From Fibrobacter succinogenes (GTDB lineage: Bacteria > Fibrobacterota > Fibrobacteria > Fibrobacterales > Fibrobacteraceae), in the NCBI GenBank assembly GCA_902794535.1, contig CADBHQ010000020.1:78975-142974 (forward strand): a stretch of 64,000 bases of DNA, written 5' to 3'. The translations under genes and the position numbers were made by a program. How positions within the stretch are numbered: the stretch's first letter is position 1; each line of letters starts with the position of its first letter. This document shows, piece by piece, positions 1 to 6,805 of the stretch. Below the pieces are notes generated by a model. The model was given only the letters and a program-made list of their open reading frames with translations, did no database searches and had not been told where the DNA came from.

Positions 1-1
1 A

Positions 2-346
2 GGCACTCGTCTTGCAACCGATGACGATTGGAAGATGCTCGAAATTTATGCCGGTGGCGCAAACACTGCTGCAGTCCGCCTGCGTAGCAACGGTTCTGAT
101 GATTACGCCTTCACGGCCATGTTTGGTGGCTATGCCAACAAGAACGGCATCTCGGTGATTCAGGGCGAAGGCGCTTACTTCTGGACAAACAAGGATGTGG
201 GTGACGGTCGCGGTATTGCTCGTTCCATGTTCAGCACCGACAAAGAAGTGTCTGCCATTCCGGTTGATAAAAAGTTCTGGCTCGCAGTCCGCTGTGTCGT
301 GAATGCTGCTCCTGCAGAAGAAACCGCTCCCGCTGCTGCCGAGTAA
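2..346 (+). CDS. FISUMP domain protein, C-terminal part (5' end outside window)
   Basis: The reading frame is open from base 2, so the gene begins upstream. What is visible is the end of a FISUMP domain: a 'GTRLATDDDWKMLE' segment (the counterpart of the usual 'GW.LPS..EW..L' region), a 'DDYAFTAMFGGY' core, and the closing 'AVRCVVN' that matches the family's usual RCV ending. A short Ala/Pro/Glu tail follows. FISUMP proteins are a large paralogous set in Fibrobacter, generally surface or secreted, with no established biochemical function. An internal ATG at 35 is not the true start. The gene is followed by a short palindromic repeat and then a GTG-started epmA-like gene. The family call is firm; function is unknown. 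Confidence 0.8.
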   Translation, partial: GTRLATDDDWKMLEIYAGGANTAAVRLRSNGSDDYAFTAMFGGYANKNGISVIQGEGAYFWTNKDVGDGRGIARSMFSTDKEVSAIPVDKKFWLAVRCVVNAAPAEETAPAAAE

Positions 347-349
347 CGT

Positions 350-386
350 GTCATCCTGAACGTAACGAAGTGTAGCTGAAGGATCT
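350..386 (+). repeat. GTCATCCTGA...GAAGGATCT palindromic repeat
   Basis: The unit begins GTCATCCTGAA and ends GAAGGATCT, the same framework as the unit at 12142-12173 and related to the units at 43606-43644, 43664-43696 and 46720-46760. It sits between the FISUMP stop and the GTG start of the epmA-like gene. Its final AAGGA lies about 8 nt before that GTG, so the repeat appears to supply the ribosome binding site. Confidence 0.75.
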
Positions 387-391
387 AAAAA

Positions 392-1354
392 GTGTCGAAC
401 CAAAGCTCGTTTAGACCTACTTGTTCCCGCGATTCTTGGGTAAAGCGCCAAACCTTGATGAACAAGGTGCGTCGCTTCTTTGAAGGTCGCGGAGTGCTTG
501 AAGTGGAAACGCCGACGCTTTCCAATGCGGGCGGTACTGATCCTCAGCTGGATTACTTTGAAGTCGAGGGCAAGCATTTCATGATGACGAGCCCCGAGTT
601 CCACATGAAGCGCTTGCTTGCGGCTGGTTTCGGTGACATTTTCCAGATTACAAAGTCTTTCCGCAAAGATGAATTCGGTGCCCATCATAACAATGAATTC
701 AGCATGGTGGAGTGGTACCGCGTCGGCATGCTGCAAGAAAAGTTGATGGACGAAGTCGAGGCGCTCGTTTCTGAAATTATAGGCAAGCCGATTAACGCTC
801 GTCGCACGCGCTGGATTGAAGCGTTCAAGAATTATGCGGGCGTGAATCCGCTGACGGCTTCGGGCGAAGAATTTGCCGCGGCCTGTACTGCCCGCGACAT
901 TCCGCTCCCGGCCGATGGCACGACCATGTCTCGCGAAGACTGGTGGGATTACCTGATGGTTTTTGCGGTGGAACCCGAACTTGCCAAGAATGGTCCCGAG
1001 TTCATTTTAGATTATCCGCAGTCGCAAGCGGCACTTGCGCAAACGTATGTGGGCGAAGACGGCTACACTTGGGCACGTCGATTCGAACTGTTTGTAGACC
1101 AGGTGGAACTTTGCAACGGCTACACGGAACTTACCGATGTGGCTGAACAACGCAGGCGCTTTGCTGCAGATCTTGAAATCCGTCGCGGTATGAACAAACC
1201 GCAACCGCCGATTGACGAAAACTTCTTGGCGGCGCTTGAATCGGGAATGCCCGCCTGTTCTGGCGTGGCGCTTGGCCTAGACAGATTGTTTATGCTTGCA
1301 ATGGGAAAGTCCGAAATCAAGGACGTGATACTTTTCCCGAGTCCTATTGCTTAA
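392..1354 (+). CDS. epmA: EpmA-like elongation factor P--(R)-beta-lysine ligase (GenX/PoxA, LysRS paralogue)
   Basis: A 320-residue class II aminoacyl-tRNA synthetase core without the N-terminal anticodon-binding OB domain of lysyl-tRNA synthetase, close to the usual EpmA length of about 325. Visible class II features are 'EVETPTLSNAGGTDPQL' (motif 1 area), 'TSPEFHMKRLLAAGFGDIFQ' and 'FRKDEFGAHHNNEFSMVEWYR' (motif 2), and 'GVALGLDRLFMLAMG' near the C-terminus (motif 3). Family knowledge: EpmA attaches (R)-beta-lysine to a lysine of EF-P, helping ribosomes through polyproline. EpmB, which makes the substrate, is not in the window, so the donor amino acid is inferred. The start is GTG, with AAGGA from the preceding repeat at suitable distance. 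The 3' end overlaps the convergent TlpA-like gene by 11 nt. Confidence 0.87.
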   Translation: MSNQSSFRPTCSRDSWVKRQTLMNKVRRFFEGRGVLEVETPTLSNAGGTDPQLDYFEVEGKHFMMTSPEFHMKRLLAAGFGDIFQITKSFRKDEFGAHHNNEFSMVEWYRVGMLQEKLMDEVEALVSEIIGKPINARRTRWIEAFKNYAGVNPLTASGEEFAAACTARDIPLPADGTTMSREDWWDYLMVFAVEPELAKNGPEFILDYPQSQAALAQTYVGEDGYTWARRFELFVDQVELCNGYTELTDVAEQRRRFAADLEIRRGMNKPQPPIDENFLAALESGMPACSGVALGLDRLFMLAMGKSEIKDVILFPSPIA

Positions 1355-1874
1355 GGGCTTTCTCGATTAACTTTCGCATCTGTTTTTCGTCGAAATCTCC
1401 GACGTTGATTTTCACGATGCTGTCTTGTGCATTCACGAGGTAGGTCACGGGAATCACGCCCGGATTGCCGAGCGCGTTCATCATGTCGTAATTCCAATGG
1501 AACGTTGTCCACTTGATGCCTGCGGCCTTGTTGTACTTTGCTCCGATTTTAGGCGAGTCGTCTTCGTTCACCATCAAAATCTTGAAACCTTTGTCGGCAA
1601 ATTCTTCGTCAAGCTTTTTGAGGAGCGGAAGTTCTGCACGGCAGCCGGGGCACCACGAGGCGGTGAGTGCGATTAGGGTGACGGTCCCTTTTTCGGCTTG
1701 ATAAGTCGAAATACTTCCGTCAAGAAGTTTCCCCTTGAAATCTGTAATTTTGGTGGGCGCAGCCTGAAAGTGTTCCTGCCCGCATGCAGAAAACAGGATT
1801 GCAAGTGCCAAAAGCAGCATGCAAACCATAGAAAAAACACCCCCCGTCGAGGTTATTTTACGCCCAAGTTCCAT
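1344..1874 (-). CDS. TlpA/ResA-like thioredoxin-fold lipoprotein
   Basis: A 176-residue protein with an N-terminal hydrophobic signal containing positive charges and a lipobox ending at Cys31 (FSAC), so probably lipid-anchored facing the periplasm. The mature part is a thioredoxin fold of the TlpA/ResA/AhpC-TSA kind: 'LTASWCPGCRAELPLL' carries the C75-P-G-C78 redox pair, and 'GVIPVTYLVN' holds the cis-Pro before the strand that packs on the active site. Such proteins usually reduce disulfides or support cytochrome c maturation; the partner cannot be read here. There is no clear Shine-Dalgarno, and a TATTAT hexamer lies 6 nt before the ATG. It converges on and overlaps epmA by 11 nt. Confidence 0.85.
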   Translation of the reverse strand: MELGRKITSTGGVFSMVCMLLLALAILFSACGQEHFQAAPTKITDFKGKLLDGSISTYQAEKGTVTLIALTASWCPGCRAELPLLKKLDEEFADKGFKILMVNEDDSPKIGAKYNKAAGIKWTTFHWNYDMMNALGNPGVIPVTYLVNAQDSIVKINVGDFDEKQMRKLIEKALKQ

Positions 1875-1946
1875 TCTAGAATAATAAAATAGCGTTTTTT
1901 TTGAAAAAATGTGCGATTTTAATGGAAAAATTGGCCTTTTTTAAGT

Positions 1947-1959
1947 TATATTCTTAAGC
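1947..1959 (+). promoter_or_regulatory. Putative -10 element placed for a leaderless pilT transcript
   Basis: TATATT occupies 1947-1952, followed by exactly 7 nt and the pilT ATG at 1960. No Shine-Dalgarno sequence lies before the ATG. The same TATA-N7-start geometry is seen before ftsX (35862) and the gene at 60143. No good -35 box is visible. Confidence 0.4.
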
Positions 1960-3027
1960 ATGGCATACAATATTCAAGATCTTCTTTCTGAAATGGTCCA
2001 GCGTGGCGCTTCTGACTTGCACATTACGGCAGGTGCGCCCCCTCTCATCCGTCTTTCCGGCAAGCTTACGCCTATTGGCGAAGACAAGCTGAAACCGGAC
2101 GAAACCATGCGCATGACATATAGTCTGATGAACGAAGGCCAAAAGAAGACTTTCGAACAGCAGAAGGAATGCGACTTCTCTTTCGGTATTGCAAACCTCG
2201 CTCGTTTCCGTGCGAACGCATATTTGCAGCGCGGTTGCGTGGCCTTGGCCTTGCGTATTATTCCGCTTGAAATTAAGACCTTTAAGGATCTCGGCCTTCC
2301 GAAAATTCTGGCCGAATTCACAACCCGCCCGTCTGGCCTTGTGTTGGTGACAGGTGCTACCGGTTCCGGTAAGTCGACGACCTTGGCGGCCATGATCGAC
2401 AAGATCAACAAGGAACGTCACGACCACATTCTGACGGTGGAAGACCCGATTGAATTCTTGCATAAGCACCAGGGTTGTATGATTAACCAGCGTGAAGTTG
2501 GTAGCGATACGAACAGCTTTGCTCAGGCGCTTAAGATGGCGCTGCGTCAGGACCCTGACGTGGTGCTTATCGGCGAAATGCGTGACCTTGAAACAATCCG
2601 TGCGGCACTCACGATTGCAGAAACGGGTCACTTGGCTTTTGCAACGTTACATACCAACTCTTGTGTGCAGACCATCAACCGCGTGGTGGATGCTTTCCCG
2701 AAGGGCGAACAGCAGACCGTGCGTACGCAGCTTTCGTTTGTGCTCCAGGGCGTGATATGTCAGACGCTTATCCCGCGCATTGGCGGTGGCCGCGTGATGG
2801 CATACGAAATCATGAACGTGACCCCGGGTATTCGTGCCCTGATTCGCGATGACAAGGTGCACCAGATTGAATCGATGATTGAAATTGGCCAGAAGTTCGG
2901 TATGAACACCATGAACATGTGCTTGTGTGATTTGGTGAAGAACCACAAGGTCGACCGTTTCGATGCTCTTGCCCGTTCTCCGAGTCCGGACCAGTTGGAA
3001 CAATTGTTTGTGAAAGAAGGTGTGTAG
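1960..3027 (+). CDS. pilT: PilT, type IV pilus retraction ATPase
   Basis: A 355-residue secretion ATPase of the PilT/GspE superfamily at typical PilT length. The N-terminal PAS-like part starts 'LLSEMVQRGASDLHITAG'. The Walker A motif GATGSGKSTT begins at residue 132 with Lys138. It is followed by the Asp box ('TVEDPIEFLH'), the Walker B region 'DPDVVLIGEMRDLET' with the catalytic Glu, and the His box 'TLHTNS'. All catalytic motifs are intact, unlike the two PilT-like proteins at 28.9-31.5 kb. Family role: hydrolyses ATP to depolymerise type IV pili for twitching or retraction. pilC follows after 3 nt, so the two are co-transcribed. The start is ATG without a Shine-Dalgarno. Confidence 0.95.
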   Translation: MAYNIQDLLSEMVQRGASDLHITAGAPPLIRLSGKLTPIGEDKLKPDETMRMTYSLMNEGQKKTFEQQKECDFSFGIANLARFRANAYLQRGCVALALRIIPLEIKTFKDLGLPKILAEFTTRPSGLVLVTGATGSGKSTTLAAMIDKINKERHDHILTVEDPIEFLHKHQGCMINQREVGSDTNSFAQALKMALRQDPDVVLIGEMRDLETIRAALTIAETGHLAFATLHTNSCVQTINRVVDAFPKGEQQTVRTQLSFVLQGVICQTLIPRIGGGRVMAYEIMNVTPGIRALIRDDKVHQIESMIEIGQKFGMNTMNMCLCDLVKNHKVDRFDALARSPSPDQLEQLFVKEGV

Positions 3028-3030
3028 CTT

Positions 3031-4233
3031 ATGGCAGAATTCCTTTATAAAGCAACCAATAGCCAGGGTAACAATTTCGAAGGTACCTTGGAGGCTAAGG
3101 ATAAGGCTGAAGCCGAAGCGCTCTTGATGCGCAGACGCCTCATTATTGTAAGCCTCAAGAAGAAACCGACCGAAATCAAGATTAAGATTGGTTCGGGTAT
3201 CAAGCCTGCTGAAATCGCACGTTTTACCCGTATGTTCTCTTCGATGAGTTCTGCTGGTTTGCCCATGTTGCAATGCTTGGGCATTTTGGAAAGCCAGTGC
3301 GAAAACCCGGAACTCAAGAATGTGGTTCACAAGGTGACGCAGTCGATTAACGGTGGTTCTTCTTTGGCTGATTCTTTGGCCCAACATCCTAAGGTGTTCA
3401 GTAACCTGTACACGAACATGGTGGCTGCTGGTGAAGCGGGTGGTATCTTGGATGGTATCTTGGCCCGTTTGGCAGAAACCTTGGAAAACCAGGAACGCCT
3501 GAAACGTAAGGTGAAAAAAGCTTTGACCTACCCGGTGATGCTTATTATCGTGGGTATCTTGGTGGTGATCGCCCTTATGACCTTCGTGGTGCCGACCTTT
3601 GCCGAACAGTTCGCTGCTTTGGATGCTGAACTTCCGGCGCCGACGCAGATAGTGATGAGCATTTCTGACTTTATACGCGATAACGGTGCATTCCTGTTTA
3701 TCGGTGCGATTCTCTTGATAGTTGGCTTTAAGGTGGCCATGCGTGTGCCTGCGGCCAAGTTTGCCTGGGATGGTTTTATGCTGAAGGTGCCCAAGCTAGG
3801 TGACCTTCAGATTAAATCGACAACGGCTAGCTTCTCGAGAACGCTTGGTACCTTGTTGAATGCCGGTGTGTCTATCATGGATTCCTTGAAGGTGGTGTCC
3901 TCAACCGTGACAAATAAAGTGGTTGAAAAGGGTATCAATAAGATTGCCATTGGTATTGCTGGTGGTAAAAGTATTGCCGACCCGATGGCAGATACAGGCC
4001 TGTTCCCGCCCATGGTGATTCAGATGACTGGCGTGGGTGAAAAAACCGGTAACCTTGGTGGTATGCTTTTGAAGCTGGCAGACTTCTATGATGAAGAAGT
4101 GGATGCCGCAGTGGATGCCGTGGTGGGCATGATGGAACCGTTGATCATCGTGTTCCTCGGCGGTGCTGTCGGTGGCTTGCTGATTGCAATGTATATGCCT
4201 ATGTTTTCCATGGGCGAAGCCGTCAAGGGATAA
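3031..4233 (+). CDS. pilC: PilC, type IV pilus/type II secretion inner-membrane platform protein (GspF family)
   Basis: A 400-residue GspF/PilC family protein, about the usual 400-410. It has the N-terminal cytoplasmic start 'FLYKATNSQGNNFEGTLEAKDKAEAEALL', then two homologous GspF domains ('FTRMFSSMSSAGLPMLQCLGIL' and 'FSRTLGTLLNAGVSIMDSLKVV'). The signature 'ALTYPVMLIIVGILVVIALMTFVVPTF' is the first membrane segment, and two more follow ('GAFLFIGAILLIVGF' and a C-terminal one ending 'GGLLIAMYMPMFSMGEAVKG'). It forms the inner-membrane platform on which PilB and PilT act. pilT ends 4 nt upstream. The stop codon is included in the left arm of a palindromic element at 4233-4340. Confidence 0.95.
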   Translation: MAEFLYKATNSQGNNFEGTLEAKDKAEAEALLMRRRLIIVSLKKKPTEIKIKIGSGIKPAEIARFTRMFSSMSSAGLPMLQCLGILESQCENPELKNVVHKVTQSINGGSSLADSLAQHPKVFSNLYTNMVAAGEAGGILDGILARLAETLENQERLKRKVKKALTYPVMLIIVGILVVIALMTFVVPTFAEQFAALDAELPAPTQIVMSISDFIRDNGAFLFIGAILLIVGFKVAMRVPAAKFAWDGFMLKVPKLGDLQIKSTTASFSRTLGTLLNAGVSIMDSLKVVSSTVTNKVVEKGINKIAIGIAGGKSIADPMADTGLFPPMVIQMTGVGEKTGNLGGMLLKLADFYDEEVDAAVDAVVGMMEPLIIVFLGGAVGGLLIAMYMPMFSMGEAVKG

Positions 4234-4340
4234 AATTTCGCTTGCAAACACATCGCGATACGGCATCACGCTTTGGCTCACGTATTTATTATACGCTACG
4301 CCAAAGCGTTCTTTGTCTCGCTCGGTTTTAAGCGAAATTT
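4233..4340 (+). repeat. 3'-end palindromic element, copy A (TCACGTA-N7-TACGCTACG core)
   Basis: The outer arms AAATTTCGCTT (4233-4243) and AAGCGAAATTT (4330-4340) are perfect 11-nt inverted repeats, the left arm starting within the pilC stop codon. Inside are CGCTTTGG / CCAAAGCG arms and the core TCACGTA-N7-TACGCTACG at 4278-4300. The core is shared with copies at 4489-4525 (opposite strand) and 26631-26732. T-rich sequence follows, so it could act as a terminator or 3'-end stabiliser. Confidence 0.7.
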
Positions 4341-4414
4341 TTGTTTAAGGTTTCTTCGCTGGCCTTTCGACAAAATCTCGTATTGAGTGAAATTTGATTT
4401 GTAATTGATTTTTT

Positions 4415-4441
4415 AGCAGGATTTTAAATCCTGCTTTTTTT
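4415..4441 (+). terminator. Rho-independent terminator
   Basis: AGCAGGATTT and AAATCCTGCT form a perfect 10-bp stem around a single T, followed by seven T residues. It lies downstream of pilTC and probably ends that transcript. On the other strand the A-rich flank could also serve pflA. Confidence 0.85.
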
Positions 4442-4488
4442 ATGATTATGCTCGTTAGTGAAGTTGAATGTCTAGCGAGAGTAGGAAT

Positions 4489-4525
4489 GGAGTGACGTAG
4501 CGTACATTCGTACGTGAGGAGCTCC
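4489..4525 (-). repeat. 3'-end palindromic element, copy C (after pflA)
   Basis: Read on the minus strand downstream of the pflA stop: GGAGC...TCACGTA-N6-TACGCTACG...CACTCC. The core matches copies A and B except for one fewer spacer base. Outer arms are imperfect. The 325-nt interval between pilC and pflA holds only copies A and C and the terminator. Confidence 0.6.
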
Positions 4526-4558
4526 ATGACGAACTATCGCGACGACAGTCAACGAATG

Positions 4559-5293
4559 CTAAATGCCGAGGATCTTTTTTGCGTTAGCGACTCGCTCTGC
4601 CGTGGGCGATTTGACGTCTTTCAGTACGTAGTCGATGCCGAGTTCTTGATACTTGGCGAGGGCGAGTGCGTGGTAGGGGAGGACTTCGATTTTTTCAACG
4701 TTGTGGAGCGTGTCGATGAATTCGCGCGTTTTGATGAGCAATTCGTCGTTGTCGCTCATACCGGGGACGAGTACGTGACGAATCCAGATGGGTTTGTGGA
4801 TTTCGTCGAGGTAGTGGAACATGTCGATGATGTTCTTGTTGTCGTGACCGGTGAGCTTTTTATGTTGTTCGGAATCAATGTTTTTGATGTCGACGAGCAA
4901 CAGGTCGGTGCTTTGCATGAGTCGCTTGAACTTTCCAAAGTACGGTTCGTTACGAACAAAGTTTACGCCCGAGGTGTCGATGCAGGTGTGTACGCCTGCG
5001 GCTTTCGCGGCTTCAAAGAATTCAATGAGAAAATCCATTTGAACAAGGGGCTCGCCACCGCTCACGGTGATGCCGCCGTCTTTGCCCCAGTAGCTCTGGT
5101 AGCGCAGCGCCTTCTTTAAAAGATCTTGTGCGGAGATGTCGTATGCTCCGGCGTTTTCGCCTTTAAAATCCCAGGTTTCGGGGTTGTGGCAGAACTGGCA
5201 ACGCATAGGGCAGCCTTGCGTGAATACGACAAAACGCACTCCGGGGCCGTCTACCGAGCCAAAGGTCTCTAATTTATTGATTCGTCCGAGCAT
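4559..5293 (-). CDS. pflA: Pyruvate formate-lyase activating enzyme (radical SAM)
   Basis: A 244-residue radical-SAM activase, matching the E. coli PflA length of about 246. The cluster motif is 'TQGCPMRCQFCHNPETW', giving CX3CX2C for the 4Fe-4S/SAM site. 'GGITVSGGEPLVQ' is the SAM-binding GGE region, and 'DTSGVNF' and 'LVDIKNID' are typical activase segments. It abstracts a hydrogen from the C-terminal glycine of PflB to form the glycyl radical under anaerobic conditions. Its target pflB lies 1.5 kb away on the same strand, separated by the GH16 gene on the opposite strand, so the two are not one operon. Confidence 0.95.
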   Translation of the reverse strand: MLGRINKLETFGSVDGPGVRFVVFTQGCPMRCQFCHNPETWDFKGENAGAYDISAQDLLKKALRYQSYWGKDGGITVSGGEPLVQMDFLIEFFEAAKAAGVHTCIDTSGVNFVRNEPYFGKFKRLMQSTDLLLVDIKNIDSEQHKKLTGHDNKNIIDMFHYLDEIHKPIWIRHVLVPGMSDNDELLIKTREFIDTLHNVEKIEVLPYHALALAKYQELGIDYVLKDVKSPTAERVANAKKILGI

Positions 5294-5455
5294 GAAATAA
5301 ATTTAGAATTTGAAATGGGCTGTTTTCTTGAAATTTGGCGAAATTTCATCATATTCGCCAAATACTGTTGATACAGTTGTGTTTGATTTGCGTTTCGAGC
5401 CCTACCACGGGTCATTTAGCGAAGGTATATTTAAAAACAAGAAACGAGGTTTACT

Positions 5456-6574
5456 ATGAAAACGAAATTCATTCTCCCGATTATCGCGCTTGGCCTGTTT
5501 GCGGCTTGCGGCGACGACAGCAGCTCTTCTCCTGAGACTACTCCTGTATCCGATCCGTCTGTAGTTGTGGATCCGAGTCAGACTAACCCGACTCCGACTG
5601 ATCCGGCTACCACTCCGACAGATCCTGCTCAGACTCCGACGGACCCGGCTACTGACCCTGTAGTGACCGATCCGACTGTGACTGACCCGACTGTAACGGA
5701 TCCTACCACCGACCCGACGACTCCGACTGATCCGGTTGTGACTCCGGATCCTGTGACTCCGCCGGCAGGTAGCGGCTGTAGCGCAATTGCTCGTACGAAC
5801 CTTACAGTTCCGGCTGTTCCGAATGAAGTGAGTGCTACGGGTAAGTACAACTACTACGGTGCTGAACTTTCTGGTAAGGACCAGTTCAAGTATGGCCGTT
5901 TCGAAGCTTGCATGAAGATGGTTTCGATTCCGGGTTCCGTGAGCTCCATGTTCCTTTACTACGATGATTCCTATAGGAATGGCCCGTATGTTTGGAACGA
6001 AATCGATATCGAAGTTCTCGGTAAGGGCGGTACTTCTTGGCAGTCCAACATCATCACCCGCGAAGGCGATGAATCTATCAAGAAGAACACTTCTTCCGAA
6101 GCAATTCACGAATATGGTTTCGATGCCACCGAAGGCTTCCACCTTTATGCAATCATCTGGACTCCGGATTACGTTGCTTGGGAAATCGATAGCGTCGAAG
6201 TTCGCCGTGACTCGATTGGTCTCTCCCGCGGTACTCATGCTGATGCTGACCAGGTTGCCTTCTTGACCGAAGAACAGTCTCTGCGCTTCAACCTTTGGGC
6301 TTCCAAGAGCTCTGGCTGGGTGGGCAAGTTTACGGGTGACGAACTCGCTAACGGTCCGCAGGTGCAGTGGATTGACTATGTCCGCGTGTACTCCTATGAC
6401 GAAGCTACCAAGAGCTTTACTCAGACCTGGCAAGATGACTTCGATGGCGATGACATCGACAGGGAACACTGGGGTGCCGGTAACTGGGAAATGGAAAAGG
6501 TTAACCTTTCTACCGAAAACGTGGTGGTCGAAGGTGGCTACTGCAAGATGATGATGACCCGCGAACCGGAATAA
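5456..6574 (+). CDS. Circularly permuted GH16 beta-glucanase (lichenase-like) lipoprotein
   Basis: A 372-residue secreted lipoprotein: signal peptide with lipobox ending 'LFAACGDDSSSS', then a linker of about 75 residues built of Thr-Asp-Pro repeats, then a GH16 domain. The catalytic motif is 'WNEIDIEVLG' (E182-x-D184-x-E186: nucleophile, helper Asp, acid/base). The segment order is permuted: 'YGRFEACMKM', the catalytic strand and 'LRFNLWAS' come first, while the part that normally opens GH16 domains ('TWQDDFDGDDIDREHWGAGNW' region and 'VNLSTENVVVEGG') is at the C-terminus. This is the arrangement known for the F. succinogenes 1,3-1,4-beta-glucanase. The linker is N-terminal here and the enzyme is lipid-anchored. 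The Shine-Dalgarno is ACGAGG. Expected substrate is mixed-linkage glucan or another beta-glucan; specificity is inferred. Confidence 0.9.
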   Translation: MKTKFILPIIALGLFAACGDDSSSSPETTPVSDPSVVVDPSQTNPTPTDPATTPTDPAQTPTDPATDPVVTDPTVTDPTVTDPTTDPTTPTDPVVTPDPVTPPAGSGCSAIARTNLTVPAVPNEVSATGKYNYYGAELSGKDQFKYGRFEACMKMVSIPGSVSSMFLYYDDSYRNGPYVWNEIDIEVLGKGGTSWQSNIITREGDESIKKNTSSEAIHEYGFDATEGFHLYAIIWTPDYVAWEIDSVEVRRDSIGLSRGTHADADQVAFLTEEQSLRFNLWASKSSGWVGKFTGDELANGPQVQWIDYVRVYSYDEATKSFTQTWQDDFDGDDIDREHWGAGNWEMEKVNLSTENVVVEGGYCKMMMTREPE

Positions 6575-6582
6575 AAAGTATC

Positions 6583-6630
6583 TAGTCGTTAGTCAGTAAT
6601 TTGTGAGGTGTTTTTATTGACTAACGACTA
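6583..6630. repeat. 13-nt perfect inverted repeat
   Basis: TAGTCGTTAGTCA (6583-6595) and TGACTAACGACTA (6618-6630) are exact reverse complements around a 22-nt loop, followed by six A residues. It lies just after the GH16 gene and could be part of 3'-end processing. Confidence 0.6.
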
Positions 6631-6654
6631 AAAAATTGTTCTCCTCCATAAATC

Positions 6655-6686
6655 AAAACGTCCCGGATTTTCATCCGGGACGTTTT
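6655..6686 (+). terminator. Rho-independent terminator after the GH16 gene
   Basis: AAAACGTCCCGGAT and ATCCGGGACGTTTT form a 14-bp stem with a TTTC loop and a T-rich end. The A/T-flanked symmetry makes it potentially bidirectional. Confidence 0.9.
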
Positions 6687-6726
6687 TGTATGCGATAAAG
6701 TTGAGAACTTTTCTGTGAGCAACAAA

Positions 6727-6746
6727 CGCCTCGTATTAACGAGGCG
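6727..6746 (-). terminator. Hairpin terminator downstream of pflB
   Basis: CGCCTCG and CGAGGCG form a 7-bp stem with a 6-nt loop. Read on the minus strand it is followed by TTTGTTG. It lies 60 nt beyond the pflB stop. Confidence 0.6.
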
Positions 6747-6805
6747 TGGTTGCGAGAGCAAGGCGATATCACATTTTTATGAATGCGATAGAGCCGAGCG
6801 GTCTG

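Noticed and set aside
4514..5119. A 201-codon frame opposite pflA
   Set aside because: Antisense shadow of pflA, which has the complete radical-SAM motif.
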